This document shows, in pieces, positions 50,897 through 62,575 of a stretch of DNA of 64,000 nt. The translations under genes and the position numbers were made by a program. Source of the DNA: an uncultured Hyphomicrobiales bacterium (GTDB taxonomy: Bacteria; Pseudomonadota; Alphaproteobacteria; Rhizobiales; Devosiaceae); NCBI GenBank assembly GCA_903828145.1, contig CAIKKY010000019.1, positions 1-64,000 on the forward strand, written 5' to 3'. Position 1 is the stretch's first letter, and every line of letters begins with the position of its first letter. A model generated the notes under the pieces. The model was not told the origin of the DNA. It made no database searches and was given only the letters and a program-made list of their open reading frames with translations.

Positions 50897-52278
50897 GGCT
50901 CGATGATCCGATCCGCGAAGCGGTCGGCAAAGCCTGCGGCATGACGCGGGCCGACACGGACGGTCAGGATCTGGCCTTCTTCATCGGCCTCGTCCTTGCC
51001 CACCACTTCGGCGTGGCCATAGAGCCAGGCCAGATCGGCACCTGCAACGTGCGGAACCTTGACGCGATAGCTGCGCGACTGGCCGCCCAGGACCTTTTCA
51101 ATGGCCCCGAGCAGCGCATCAAGCCCCTCGCCGCTTTGCGCCGATACGGCCGCGCTGGCCGTTACGCGGCCCATGGACGCGATGGTCTGAAGCGCCGGAT
51201 AGGTGCCGTCCTCGGCTTTGTCGAGCAGGTCGATCTTGTTCCAGACCTCGATGACCGGGGTGGTCTCGGTCGAAACGCCCAGTTCGTCGAGCACTTTCAG
51301 CACATCGGCGGCCTGGGCGGCGTGATCGGGATTGGCGACGTCGCGCACATGCAGGATCACATGCGCTTCGAGCACTTCTTCAAGCGTGGCGCGAAAAGCG
51401 GCGATCAGATCGTGCGGCAGGTCGGAAACAAAGCCCACCGTATCCGACAGCATGACCTCGCGCCCATGCGGCAGCGCAATTTTGCGCACGGTGGTATCGA
51501 GCGTGGCAAACAGCAGATCCTTGGCAAACACCCCTGCCCCGGTCAGGCGGTTGAACAGGGTTGATTTGCCGGCATTGGTATAGCCCACAAGCGCCACGAC
51601 CTGGAACGGCACGGCGTCGCGGCGGCCCTTTTGCTGGCCGCGCGTGAGCCGCACCTTCTCGATGCGCTCTTCGAGCATCTTGATGCGGTCCTGCAACTGG
51701 CGGCGATCGCTTTCGAGCTGGGTTTCGCCCGGGCCGCCCATAAAGCCGAAGCCGCCTGAGCCGCGCTGGCGCTCAAGGTGGGTCCAGCTGCGCACGAGAC
51801 GGCTCTTCTGGTAATTGAGATGGGCGAGCTCGACCTGCAGCACGCCTTCGCGCGTTGCGGCACGCTCGCCGAAAATTTCAAGGATCAGGCCGGTGCGATC
51901 GAGCACCTTGGCGCCGGTTTCCTTTTCGAGATTGCGCTGCTGGATGGGGTGCAGCGCGGTATCGACAAGCAGCACATCAATGTGGTCAGCGGCCACCCGG
52001 GCCTTCAGCTCGGCGACATGACCGCCGCCGAGATAGGTGGCCGGCTTGATCTCGCGGACCTTGTAAATATCTTCGAACACGATGTCGAAATCGACGGCTT
52101 CGGCGAGCCCGTGGAACTCCCCGGCCCGCGCCTCGATGGAATGGCTGGTTTTGTCCCCGCGCACATCCGGCACGACCAGGCCGACGCGCGGCCGCTCGAT
52201 CACATGGCTGACATGCCGATCCCGACCGCGCAGGTCCGCTTCGGTGTCGTCGGCGCCATCGTCATAGGAACCCGACAT
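50893..52278 (-). CDS. hflX: Ribosome-associated GTPase HflX
   Basis: A 461-residue GTPase that splits stalled ribosomes in E. coli. The N-terminal HflX domain (about 30-190) ends in the GSGGFGFMGGPGETQLE signature. The G1 motif is GYTNAGKST (232-240), G3 DTVGF and G4 NKID. It overlaps hfq by 1 base (TGATG), so hfq-hflX are coupled as in many proteobacteria. Confidence 0.95.
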   Translation of the reverse strand: MSGSYDDGADDTEADLRGRDRHVSHVIERPRVGLVVPDVRGDKTSHSIEARAGEFHGLAEAVDFDIVFEDIYKVREIKPATYLGGGHVAELKARVAADHIDVLLVDTALHPIQQRNLEKETGAKVLDRTGLILEIFGERAATREGVLQVELAHLNYQKSRLVRSWTHLERQRGSGGFGFMGGPGETQLESDRRQLQDRIKMLEERIEKVRLTRGQQKGRRDAVPFQVVALVGYTNAGKSTLFNRLTGAGVFAKDLLFATLDTTVRKIALPHGREVMLSDTVGFVSDLPHDLIAAFRATLEEVLEAHVILHVRDVANPDHAAQAADVLKVLDELGVSTETTPVIEVWNKIDLLDKAEDGTYPALQTIASMGRVTASAAVSAQSGEGLDALLGAIEKVLGGQSRSYRVKVPHVAGADLAWLYGHAEVVGKDEADEEGQILTVRVGPRHAAGFADRFADRIIEP

Positions 52279-52529
52279 CAGGCCTCGGTTTCCGGGGTCT
52301 GTTCGGGTTCGAACAACTGGATGGGAGCGCCGGGCATGATGGTGGAGATGGCGTGCTTGTACACCAGCTGCGACTGGGCATCGCGGCGCAGCAGCAGGCA
52401 GAAATTGTCAAACCAGGTGATGACGCCCTGCAGCTTGACGCCATTCACCAGAAAAATGGTGACGGGCACTTTCTGCTTCCGCGCGTGATTGAGGAAAGCG
52501 TCCTGCAGGTTTTGAGCTTTTTCGGGCAT
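52278..52529 (-). CDS. hfq: RNA chaperone Hfq
   Basis: An 83-residue Sm-like hexameric protein that pairs small RNAs with mRNAs. The Sm1 core is [27 protein letters not shown] and Sm2 is VYKHAIST with the essential KH. The C-terminal tail is short, as usual in alphaproteobacteria. It lies downstream of ntrX after a 138-base gap; no convincing promoter was found in that gap. Confidence 0.97.
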   Translation of the reverse strand: MPEKAQNLQDAFLNHARKQKVPVTIFLVNGVKLQGVITWFDNFCLLLRRDAQSQLVYKHAISTIMPGAPIQLFEPEQTPETEA

Positions 52530-52667
52530 TGGGAAGGCCTCTTGTTGGCGATTGCCGGTCGTTTGGTCCGGCTCAACCGGGGGCTCGGGGGATCATTGTC
52601 CCCTCCCCGGCCAACCGCCGCCAGCCGCTCCACTATGGCAGAAATCTGCGGTGCTGTGTACCCCGGA

Positions 52668-54047
52668 TCACAGCCCGAGGCTTTTGATCTTGCGGTGCAG
52701 CGCCGAGCGCTCCATGCCTACGAATTCCGCCGTTTTGGAGATATTGCCGCCAAAACGTTCGATCTGGGCCAGCAGATACTGGCGCTCGAACACCTCGCGG
52801 GCGTCGCGCAGCGGCAGGCTCATCAGATGGGCCGATGAGTCGGAATCGCTCACGGTGGGCAAAACTTCGCCAATGTCGGGCGGCAGCATCTGAGCGCTGA
52901 TCACCCCATCGGCAGGCGCCTGATCCTTGACGAGGATCAGCAGGCGCTCAATGGAATTGCGCAACTGCCTGGCATTGCCCGGCCAATCCTGGGCCTGCAG
53001 CACGGCGACGGCGTCGGTGCCGATCACCATGGGGCGCAGGTTATGCAGACGGCTCACCTGTTCGATGAAAATTTCCACCAGTGGCGGAATGTCTTCGCGC
53101 CGTTCGCGCAGCGGGGTCAACTGCATCGGCACGATCGACAGCCGATGGTAGAGATCGGAGCGGAACTGCCCGCTTTCGATCAACGCGTTCACGTTCTGGC
53201 TCGAAGACGAGACAATGCGCACATCGATGGGCACGGCAACGCTGCCGCCCACCCGGTTGAATTTGCTTTCCACCAGCGTGCGCAGCAGCGCCTGCTGGGC
53301 AGCGGGGGGAAGGCTCGCGACCTCCGCCAGGTACAGCGTGCCGCCATGGGCCCGTTCGAGCGCGCCTACTTCGGTGCGGAGCCCGCCGATCTTGTCGCGG
53401 TTCTCGCGGCCAAACAGCACGACCTGGACTTCGTCGGGCGAATAGAGTGAGCAGTTGATTTCAACAAAGGGCGAGTCAGCCCGGGGGCTTTTCTGGTGGA
53501 GCAGGCGGGCGCAGAGCCCCTTGCCCGTGCCCGAGGCCCCGGCAATCAGCACGCGTGAATTGGTCGGCGCCGATTTGTCGATGAGGCTGCGGATCTGCTG
53601 CAGCGCCGGCGAATTGCCCACGAGGTCATCGCCCGATGAGGAGCGTTCGCGCAGGTCTGCCACTTCGGTCTTGAGGCGGGCGGATTCCATGGCGCGCTGG
53701 GTGATGAGCAGCAGCCGATCCACCTTGAAGGGCTTTTCGATATAGTCATAGGCGCCGCGCCTGATGGCGCTGACGGCGGTTTCGACATTGCCGTGGCCCG
53801 AGATCATCACCACCGGCATATCGGGGTGCTGGGACTGGAATTCATCGAGCAATTGCAGCCCATCGAGGCGGCTGCCCTGCATCCAGATATCGAGGAACAC
53901 GAGGCTGGGGCGGCGGCGCGCGATTTCATTGAGCCCGGAATCGGCGTCATGCGCCTGCCGGGTTTCGTAGCCTTCGTCTTCGAGAATGCCCGCAATCAGA
54001 TCGCGGATATCGTCTTCATCATCAATGATCAGAATATCGAACGCCAT
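52668..54047 (-). CDS. ntrX: Nitrogen regulation response regulator NtrX
   Basis: A 459-residue, NtrC-like regulator partnered with NtrY. The receiver has D53 (FLDIW). The AAA+ domain has Walker A GASGTGKG (170-177) but no GAFTGA loop, and the Walker B region reads GGTLYLAEV with Ala241 where aspartate is expected. The C-terminal Fis-type HTH (SKTAEFVGMERSALHRKIKSLGL) is intact. It is therefore predicted to bind DNA without acting as a classical sigma-54 activator. It overlaps ntrY by 1 base (TAATG). Confidence 0.93.
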   Translation of the reverse strand: MAFDILIIDDEDDIRDLIAGILEDEGYETRQAHDADSGLNEIARRRPSLVFLDIWMQGSRLDGLQLLDEFQSQHPDMPVVMISGHGNVETAVSAIRRGAYDYIEKPFKVDRLLLITQRAMESARLKTEVADLRERSSSGDDLVGNSPALQQIRSLIDKSAPTNSRVLIAGASGTGKGLCARLLHQKSPRADSPFVEINCSLYSPDEVQVVLFGRENRDKIGGLRTEVGALERAHGGTLYLAEVASLPPAAQQALLRTLVESKFNRVGGSVAVPIDVRIVSSSSQNVNALIESGQFRSDLYHRLSIVPMQLTPLRERREDIPPLVEIFIEQVSRLHNLRPMVIGTDAVAVLQAQDWPGNARQLRNSIERLLILVKDQAPADGVISAQMLPPDIGEVLPTVSDSDSSAHLMSLPLRDAREVFERQYLLAQIERFGGNISKTAEFVGMERSALHRKIKSLGL

Positions 54048-56623
54048 TACGGAGTCTCCGCCGCTTTAAGCGGCTTCTTGGTCTTTGACACGGGGTCGGC
54101 GGCGTCGGCCGCCTCTGTTAGCGCGGGCGCGGGGGCCGGAGCAAGGCTTTCAACGTCCGCCCCCGTCGCGACCGCTGGCTGTAAAGGGGCGAGTGCGGCC
54201 CCCTCAGCGGGGACCGGTTCGGCATCTTCGAACGGCAGAGTGAAGCTGAAGCAGGCGCCCACGCGGCCATCGGCATCGGGTTCGGCGTCGATGAGATCGA
54301 CCTTGCCGCCGTGCTGCTCGATGATTTTCGCGACAATGGCAAGGCCGAGGCCGGTGCCTTTATCGCGCGTCGTCACATAGGGTTCGAGCAGGCGGTGGCG
54401 GTTTTCCTTGGGCCAGCCCTTACCATTGTCCGCGACCGAAATACGCACCAGATGCGGCTCCGGCACGGCCGACACACTGATGCGCGGCGCCTTGATGGCA
54501 GCAATGCCTGCCCCTTCAATCGCCTCGACGGCATTCTTGATCAGGTTGGTCATCACCTGGCTCAACAGCCGGGAGTCGAACTGGCCGACAATCGGCTCTT
54601 CGGGCAGATCGACGGTGATGTCCACTTCGGGCAGGCGCACGCTTTCGAGAAACACCGATTGCCGGATGGTTTCAGACAGATCGCCTTTTTCAAGCCGTGC
54701 CTCGGGCATGCGGGCAAAGGACGAGAATTCATCGACCATACGGCCGATATCGCCCACCTGCCGGATGATGGTGTTGACGCATTTGTCGAACACTTCGAAG
54801 TCATCGGCGAGCTTGGCCCCATAGCGGCGGCGAAGCCGCTCGGCGGAAAGCTGGATGGGGGTCAGCGGGTTCTTGATTTCATGGGCAATGCGGCGGGCCA
54901 CATCGGCCCAGGCGCCTGTCCGCTGCGCCGACAGCAGGTCGGTAATGTCGTCGAGGGTGACGACATAGCCCTTTGATTCCGCCACTGTGCCTTCACGCGT
55001 CACCTGCACCTGATAGGTGCGGTAGTCGGGCCCGGCACCGATTTCGAGCTGGTCGCGGGTCTGGCTGCGGCGCGAGCTTTGCGCCCGGTCGATGATCGAG
55101 CCGAGATCGGGAATGACCTCTTCCATGCGTCGGCCGACGAGAGCCACTTCATCAGTGCCCAGCATTTCGGCGGCGCGGGCATTGACGATGGTAATGACGC
55201 CGAAGGGATCGAGCCCGACGATACCAGCCGACACGCCTTCCACCACCGCCTCGGTGAACTGGCGGCGCTTTTCGTTGGTTTCGTTGGCGGCCATCAGCGC
55301 CAGCCGCTGCGATTTCAACTGCTGTGTCATGGTGTTGAAGCGGTTGGAGAGATCGCGCAGATCCCCCCGGCCCGGTTCGACCGGAACCCGCACATCGAGA
55401 TCGCCCGAGGAGACGCGGCTCGAGGCGATCATCAGGTTGCGGATCGGGTCCACGAAGCGGTTGGCGAGCGCGATGCCGATCCAGACCGCAGCGAGCAGGA
55501 GGACGAGCGCGAGGCCGACATACATGAGCGTGAAGGTGATCTGAAACACCAGACGGTTCGATTCATACTGCCGGTATTCGGTGATGTTATCGTCGGTCAG
55601 CCGGGTGAACTCGAGCACTTCGGGGTCGACTGGCCGGGCCACGAACAGGAAAGTATCGGTATAGCCGGTGAGCTTGACCACCGCGCCGACGAGGTTGGTG
55701 CGGCCCGGCGAAATCAGGGTTGGTGCGCCCTCGCCGACACCCTGGGTCAACCCATCGGGAATGCGCGGCGCCGTGCCGGGCGCATTGATCCGCGCCTTCA
55801 TCAGCGTATCGCCATCCGAGTTGATCAGCGAGGTGAAGGGCAGCGAGCGCGTGACGGCGAGCGCGGTCAGGATGCGCTCGAATTTGGTCTTGTCGGAGTC
55901 AAAGGTGCCATGGGCCTGTTCCAGCTCGTTGGCCACCCAGATGATATCATCGCGCAGCACCTGGGCATGTTCGAGCATGTAGGAGCGCGCCACGAGCCGC
56001 GAGCTTTCCACCATGGTGCGGGTGCGCTCGCTGAACCACTGGTCGAGGCCCTGATTGAGCGAAATCATGGCCACGACGGCGACGAGCAGCGCTGGAACCG
56101 CAGCAACCACGGCAAACATGGTAACCATGCGCACCTGCAGCCCTGCCCCCGCCAGCCCGCGCATCCGGGCGCGGATCAGCAGCGTCGCCTCGGTCAGCAC
56201 CAGCGCCACCACAGCGAGCACCAGAAGCCCGTTGATCACCCAGATGATGGTCCAGATTTCTGGCGTCGGCTGAATATCGGTTGCGCCGGTGAGAATGAGG
56301 AATGAGCCCGAGGACACCACCACCGACAAAAGCACGATGATGAGCCCCACGGTGCGGATGGCCTGTCGGCCCATATCGGCAAAGGAGAACTGAAAGAGCG
56401 GCCGCTTGGCCTCGCCCGTTGCACTGGGCTTGGGCGCGATGGCCGATTGCGGCGGCTCAGCGGTTTCCGGAGCCTCAGGCGACGTGCTGACTTCGGCACG
56501 GTCGGTTTCGGGCAGCGGCGCGGCAGGCTCGGCCCCAACCTCAGTTCCGGCGGCCGGCGCAGGCGTCGCGGCGGGGCTCGGATCGTCCTTCAACAGGGGT
56601 GTGGCAAGCGTGACTTCGGGCAT
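54047..56623 (-). CDS. ntrY: Sensor histidine kinase NtrY
   Basis: An 858-residue membrane kinase. A Pro/Ala-rich cytoplasmic stretch of about 75 residues precedes hydrophobic helices near 90-111, 126-148 and 165-187. A periplasmic loop, a fourth helix (361-385), HAMP, PAS, HisKA with H581 ([14 protein letters not shown]) and HATPase (NLIKNAVEAI, DNGKGW, GTGLGLAI) follow. The start at ATG 56623 (MPEVTLATPLL) is chosen over the TTG at 56644. It signals to NtrX. Confidence 0.93.
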   Translation of the reverse strand: MPEVTLATPLLKDDPSPAATPAPAAGTEVGAEPAAPLPETDRAEVSTSPEAPETAEPPQSAIAPKPSATGEAKRPLFQFSFADMGRQAIRTVGLIIVLLSVVVSSGSFLILTGATDIQPTPEIWTIIWVINGLLVLAVVALVLTEATLLIRARMRGLAGAGLQVRMVTMFAVVAAVPALLVAVVAMISLNQGLDQWFSERTRTMVESSRLVARSYMLEHAQVLRDDIIWVANELEQAHGTFDSDKTKFERILTALAVTRSLPFTSLINSDGDTLMKARINAPGTAPRIPDGLTQGVGEGAPTLISPGRTNLVGAVVKLTGYTDTFLFVARPVDPEVLEFTRLTDDNITEYRQYESNRLVFQITFTLMYVGLALVLLLAAVWIGIALANRFVDPIRNLMIASSRVSSGDLDVRVPVEPGRGDLRDLSNRFNTMTQQLKSQRLALMAANETNEKRRQFTEAVVEGVSAGIVGLDPFGVITIVNARAAEMLGTDEVALVGRRMEEVIPDLGSIIDRAQSSRRSQTRDQLEIGAGPDYRTYQVQVTREGTVAESKGYVVTLDDITDLLSAQRTGAWADVARRIAHEIKNPLTPIQLSAERLRRRYGAKLADDFEVFDKCVNTIIRQVGDIGRMVDEFSSFARMPEARLEKGDLSETIRQSVFLESVRLPEVDITVDLPEEPIVGQFDSRLLSQVMTNLIKNAVEAIEGAGIAAIKAPRISVSAVPEPHLVRISVADNGKGWPKENRHRLLEPYVTTRDKGTGLGLAIVAKIIEQHGGKVDLIDAEPDADGRVGACFSFTLPFEDAEPVPAEGAALAPLQPAVATGADVESLAPAPAPALTEAADAADPVSKTKKPLKAAETP

Positions 56624-56731
56624 CCGGCAACCATGTTGGGGCAAGGTGTAACGTTGTCGCCCATATGCCTTAAGCCTTCAAGGGTTAATGTTGCCAAAAT
56701 GTGACACTGCCCTGCCCCGGCCCTCGCCGCT

Positions 56732-58179
<1,448 letters not shown>

Positions 58180-58183
<4 letters not shown>

Positions 58184-59325
58184 GGTGCGGTCGCCTCTTT
58201 GCTTCTGCCATCGCTTTTCGGATCGGGCTTCGTGCGCGCCGCCACGGGCAGCAGCACCCGGAAGCGGGTGCGGCCCGGCCGGCTGTCCATATCGACGACC
58301 CCGCCATGGTCGCCGATGATTTTGGCCACGAGCGCGAGCCCCAGCCCCGAGCCATTCGCCTTGGTGGTGACGAAGGGATCGAACAGGTTGGGCACGAGGT
58401 CTGGCGGCACGCCGGGGCCATTATCCTCAATGATGATTTCAAGCGGCAAGGAGATGCGCTCATTGACGCCCTGCACCGAAATGCGGATGCCGGGTCGGAA
58501 GGCGGTTGAAAACCGGATTTCAGGCTTAGGCGTGCGCTCGAGTGCCTCGGCCGCGTTCTTGACGAGGTTGAGGAAGACCTGGATGAGCTGGTCGCGGTTT
58601 CCAAGGAGCGGCGGCAGCGAGGGGTCGTACTCTTCGGTGAAGGTGATGGCGCGCGCGACGCCGCTTTTAGCCAGCAGCTTCACCCGGTCGAGCACGACAT
58701 GGATATTGATCGGCTCCCGTTCCATCGGGCGATCATCGCCAAAGACCTCAACGCGGTCGATGAGATCGACGATCCGGTCCACTTCGTCGCGCACAAGGCG
58801 GGCGAGCGGCAGTTCGTCGGCAGTGACCGACTGTTCCAGCAACTGGGCGGCGCCCCGGATACCGGACAGCGGGTTTTTGATTTCATGGGCCAGCATCGAG
58901 GCGAGGCCCGTGGCCGAGCGCGCAGCGCCCCGGCTGACCAGTTGCCGATCGATCTTGTCGGCCATGGTGCGCTCCTGAAAGAGCAGCGCCACCGAGCCCT
59001 CAAACTCGGTCAGCGGCGTGGCAAAAGCGTCGACGATGCGATCAACGCTATTCTCACCAAAGCGCGAGGACCCCACCGAAATCCGGTATTCGGTCATCGG
59101 GGCGCGCCGTTCGATCACCGCCTTGACGAGCCCGACAATCGGTGAGCCAAAGGCAATGAGATCATCGATCTTCTGGCGGGTCAGCACGCTCATCGACGCG
59201 CCGAAAAACGCTTCGGCGGCGTAATTGACGAAGGTGATCTGGTGATCCTCAGTGCACACGAGCACCGGCTGCGGCAGGGCCTGCAGCACCGATAGTCCGA
59301 GAGTCGGGTGTGGCTTTTCCATCAT
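58180..59325 (-). CDS. ntrB: Nitrogen sensor kinase/phosphatase NtrB
   Basis: A 381-residue soluble histidine kinase that controls NtrC in response to PII. An N-terminal PAS domain (about 15-75) precedes HisKA with H147 ([20 protein letters not shown]) and the HATPase domain ([26 protein letters not shown]). There are no membrane helices. The start codon overlaps the dusB stop (TGATG); a second ATG follows immediately. Confidence 0.95.
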
Positions 59326-60335
59326 CAGGCCGCCTTCATCGTGCCGCGCGGGCGATCACTGAAAAATCGGGCGATGGCAGCGAGGACATCGGCCGGGGTC
59401 TCGCCTTCGAGAAGAAGCTTGCGTTCGGCCTTATCGAGACCCAATGCCGCCGCCTCGGCATACCAATCGAGGTGCTTACGCGCAGCACGCAGCCCGACCG
59501 ATACGCCATATTCGCTGAGGAGGCCCTCGTAATGCTCGGCAACGAGCGCGGCGAGGTCATGGCCTGCGGGGGCGCTGGTCGCCTCTTTGCCATTGAGCGC
59601 TGCACCAATCTGGCCAACGATCCAGGGCTGGCCCTGCGCGCCGCGACCGATCATCACCGCGGCAGCACCCGATTGGGCGAGAGCGCTGCGTGCGGCTTCA
59701 AGGCTGGTGATATCGCCATTGACCACGACCGGCACTGGCACAGCGTCGACCACAGCGCGGACGAGCGCCCAACGCGCCTCGCCCTTATAGAACTGCTGGC
59801 GGGTGCGGGCATGGACGGTAATCATCTGCGCCCCGGCACTCACGGCGCGCCGGGCAATATCGGCGGCGTTGAGACTGTCGTCATCCCAACCGAGCCGCAT
59901 TTTCACGGTGACGGGGAGCGGCGTTGCCGCCACCGTCGCCTCGATGAGGCGCAGGGCCTCGTCCGGGACGCGCATCAGCGCCGAACCGGCATAGCCGTTG
60001 GTCACCCGCTTGGAGGGGCACCCCATGTTGATGTCGATGAGGTCGGCCCCTGCGTCGCAGGCGAGCCGGGCCCCAGCCGCCATCCAGCGCGCTTCACACC
60101 CGGCCAGCTGCACCACATGGGGCAGCGTGCCCGAGCGCCGGAGCTTCCGCCGCATTTCATCCTGGCCGTTGACCAGCGCGCCGGAGGCGATCATCTCGGA
60201 CACGACAAGACCGGCGCCAAACCGGGCCGCCAGGGCGCGCGTCGGCGCATCGGTAATCCCGGCCATGGGGGCCAGCACCGCCCGGTTGGCGAGCGCATGA
60301 CCGGCGATGCTCAAAGGAGCGGCAAAATCCGGCAC
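59325..60335 (-). CDS. dusB: tRNA-dihydrouridine synthase (DusB/NifR3)
   Basis: A 336-residue FMN enzyme reducing uridines in tRNA. The catalytic Cys106 is in DINMGCPSKR. FMN-binding segments are APMAGITDAP, VKMRLGWDD and VNGDI. The GTG start at 60335 has GAGGGG upstream. It is the historic nifR3 gene at the head of ntrBC and probably shares their promoter. Confidence 0.95.
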   Translation of the reverse strand: MPDFAAPLSIAGHALANRAVLAPMAGITDAPTRALAARFGAGLVVSEMIASGALVNGQDEMRRKLRRSGTLPHVVQLAGCEARWMAAGARLACDAGADLIDINMGCPSKRVTNGYAGSALMRVPDEALRLIEATVAATPLPVTVKMRLGWDDDSLNAADIARRAVSAGAQMITVHARTRQQFYKGEARWALVRAVVDAVPVPVVVNGDITSLEAARSALAQSGAAAVMIGRGAQGQPWIVGQIGAALNGKEATSAPAGHDLAALVAEHYEGLLSEYGVSVGLRAARKHLDWYAEAAALGLDKAERKLLLEGETPADVLAAIARFFSDRPRGTMKAA

Positions 60336-60356
60336 GCACTGCCCCTCAATTGCTCA

Positions 60357-60385
60357 ATTTTCAAAACTGCCTGCACAATAGTCAA
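60357..60385 (-). promoter_or_regulatory. Promoter candidate for dusB-ntrBC
   Basis: On the minus strand TTGACT (60385-60380) and GAAAAT (60362-60357) are 17 bases apart. This gives a start about 10-15 bases before the dusB ribosome site. The -10 box is a modest match. Confidence 0.35.
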
Positions 60386-60477
60386 ATCTGCCTTTCGTGC
60401 AATGGTCCAGTTGGCGGTTCGGGTGGCGCTCTTGCCGCGTTCGGGCTTTGGCTCTACCAGAGCGGCAAGGAGACGGC

Positions 60478-61653
60478 ATGACAGAGATTGCGGTCATTAT
60501 CGTTGCGGCAGGACGCGGCGAGCGCGCGGCGGTTTCGGGGCTGATGGACCCGAAGCAATACCGGCTTGTCGCCGGAAAGCCGGTGCTCACGCGCAGCATC
60601 GAGGCGTTTCTCAAAAAGGGCATGGTGGTGCTGCCGGTGATCCATAAGGACCACGTGGCGCGCTACACGGCCCTTGGTCTCTCCCACCCGGCCCTGCTTC
60701 CCCCGGTGATTGGATCAGACACCCGCCAGGGCTCGGTGCGGGCGGGGCTCAGGGCGCTCAGGACCCGGGCCCCGGCGCTCGTGTTGATCCATGATGCAGC
60801 GCGGCCGCTTGTCAGTGCCGAGGTGATTGACCAGGTGGTGCGCGCGCTGCAGGTGCACCCGGCTGCCCTGCCCGTACTCGCCGTCACCGATACGATCAAA
60901 CGCTCGGCCAATGGGCACAGCGTGAGCGGCACCGAGGACCGCAAGACGCTGTTTGCCGCCCAGACGCCGCAGGGCTTTGTTTTTGCCGCCATTGCCGAAG
61001 CGCATGAGCGCGCGGCGGGGCTCGCCGATGAGTTCACCGATGATGCGGCCATTGCCGAATGGGCGGGGCTCGAGGTTGCCATGACCGAGGGCGATATCCG
61101 TAACCTCAAGATTACGCATCCAGATGATTTTGCCCGCGCCGAGCGGCTTCTTACGGGAGATGGCACGATGGAAACCCGCGTCGGGAGCGGCTTTGACGTG
61201 CATCCGTTCGAGGATGGCACCGCTGTGTGGCTCGGCGGGGTCGAAATTCCCCATAGCCACAAGCTCAAAGGGCATTCCGATGCCGATGTGGCGCTCCATG
61301 CGCTCACCGATGCGCTCTATGGCGCCTTGGGTGAAGGCGATATCGGGCACCATTTCCCCCCCAGTGATCCGCAATGGAAGGGCGCGCGCTCAACGATTTT
61401 CCTGAAGGACGCCGCCGATGGCGTGGCGCGGCGCGGCGGACGGATCGTCAATCTCGATGTGACCATCGTGTGCGAGTTGCCGCGCGTGAACCCGCATGTG
61501 CCGGCCATGAAGGCGGTGATCGCCAGCGTGTGCGGCATCAGCCCCGACCGCATTGCCATCAAGGCGACGACCAGCGAAGAGCTGGGCTTTACCGGCCGCC
61601 GCGAAGGTATAGTCGCCATGGCAAGCGCCAGCATTGAACTGCCGAGGACATGA
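60478..61653 (+). CDS. ispDF: Bifunctional IspD-IspF enzyme of isoprenoid synthesis
   Basis: A 391-residue fusion catalysing two non-consecutive steps of the MEP pathway. IspD (about 1-230, IIVAAGRGERA, HDAARPLVS, FAAQTPQGF) makes CDP-methylerythritol. IspF (about 235-391, RVGSGFDVHPFEDG, LKGHSDADVALHALTDALYGA, KATTSEELGFTGRREGI) makes the cyclodiphosphate. CAAGGAGA precedes ATG 60478. The fusion is typical of alphaproteobacteria. Confidence 0.96.
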   Translation: MTEIAVIIVAAGRGERAAVSGLMDPKQYRLVAGKPVLTRSIEAFLKKGMVVLPVIHKDHVARYTALGLSHPALLPPVIGSDTRQGSVRAGLRALRTRAPALVLIHDAARPLVSAEVIDQVVRALQVHPAALPVLAVTDTIKRSANGHSVSGTEDRKTLFAAQTPQGFVFAAIAEAHERAAGLADEFTDDAAIAEWAGLEVAMTEGDIRNLKITHPDDFARAERLLTGDGTMETRVGSGFDVHPFEDGTAVWLGGVEIPHSHKLKGHSDADVALHALTDALYGALGEGDIGHHFPPSDPQWKGARSTIFLKDAADGVARRGGRIVNLDVTIVCELPRVNPHVPAMKAVIASVCGISPDRIAIKATTSEELGFTGRREGIVAMASASIELPRT

Positions 61654-62147
61654 TGCAGATCGACCCTGACGTCTACGCGCTGGCCGAAGAGATCATCGCC
61701 GCCGCGCGCACCCAGAAGCTGACCCTTGCCACGGTGGAAAGCTGCACTGGCGGCCTGGTGGCTGGGGCGCTGACGGCTGTGCCGGGGTCATCGGATGTGT
61801 TTTACGGCGGCTATGTCACCTATGCCAATGAAGCCAAGCTCGGCATGGTGGGCGTGCCCTATGGCGTCCTGCGGGAGTTTGGCGCGGTCTCAAAAGAGGT
61901 GGCCGCGGCGCTCGCTGAAGGCGGTCTTGCGGCGACGGGCACGCATTTATGTCTTGCGGTGACCGGTATTGCCGGGCCCGGCGGCGGCTCGGCCGACAAG
62001 CCCGTGGGACTTGTCCATTTCGCGGTGGCCGGGGACGCGGGCACGCGGGCGCTCAAAAAGAATTTTGCTGGCCTCGACCGGGCCGGTGTTCGGCAGCAGA
62101 GCGTCGTCGAGGCGCTGAAACTCCTCCGCAAAGCGGTTGGTGACTAG
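61653..62147 (+). CDS. CinA C-terminal domain protein (nicotinamide-nucleotide amidase)
   Basis: A 164-residue, single-domain CinA-C/PncC protein that deamidates nicotinamide mononucleotide in homologues. The catalytic serine lies in ATVESCTGGLVAGALTAVPGSS, and AVTGIAGPGGGSADKPVGLVHFA is the second signature. ATG 61653 is better spaced from GAGGA than the ATG at 61650. It overlaps the ispDF stop and ends with a 4-base overlap with the convergent COQ10-like gene. Confidence 0.9.
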   Translation: MQIDPDVYALAEEIIAAARTQKLTLATVESCTGGLVAGALTAVPGSSDVFYGGYVTYANEAKLGMVGVPYGVLREFGAVSKEVAAALAEGGLAATGTHLCLAVTGIAGPGGGSADKPVGLVHFAVAGDAGTRALKKNFAGLDRAGVRQQSVVEALKLLRKAVGD

Positions 62148-62575
62148 CCGAAGCGCCGGTCGGCCTCGATGGCAAAGGCCTCAATGATTTCAGTCTGCTT
62201 CAGCTCGAAGGCCGGTTCGGCCACGGCTGCGATCAGGCGATTGCTGATTTTGAAGTCAACATCGAAGCGAACGCGTGTGCCTGAGCCCTCGGGGCTGAAG
62301 CTCCACTTGCTGAAGAGATAGGCAAAGGGACCATCCTTCGCGTCCGCCGCAATGGTCATGTCGGTCGCGTTGGCGGTCACCCGGCTGGTGTAGGACTGGG
62401 TCACCGGACCAAAGCGGATGGTCATTTTGGCGAGCCGCGACCCATCAGGCTGCGTCCGCACCTCCATGGCATGGCAGTTGGGCAAAAAGCGCGGATAGGA
62501 GTCGAGATCGTTGACGAGATCGAACATGCGCTGCGGCAGATGCGGCATATGCCGCTCAACAAAAAAATCAGGCAT
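62144..62575 (-). CDS. COQ10/RatA-family lipid-binding protein (START-like)
   Basis: A 143-residue polyketide-cyclase/START-fold protein resembling mitochondrial Coq10, which binds ubiquinone. [18 protein letters not shown] and the [16 protein letters not shown] region are typical. Names such as RatA (toxin) are used for the same family, but its neighbours here (lipA, lpdA) and lineage favour a respiratory role. The start at ATG 62575 overlaps the end of lipA by 8 bases. Confidence 0.85.
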   Translation of the reverse strand: MPDFFVERHMPHLPQRMFDLVNDLDSYPRFLPNCHAMEVRTQPDGSRLAKMTIRFGPVTQSYTSRVTANATDMTIAADAKDGPFAYLFSKWSFSPEGSGTRVRFDVDFKISNRLIAAVAEPAFELKQTEIIEAFAIEADRRFG

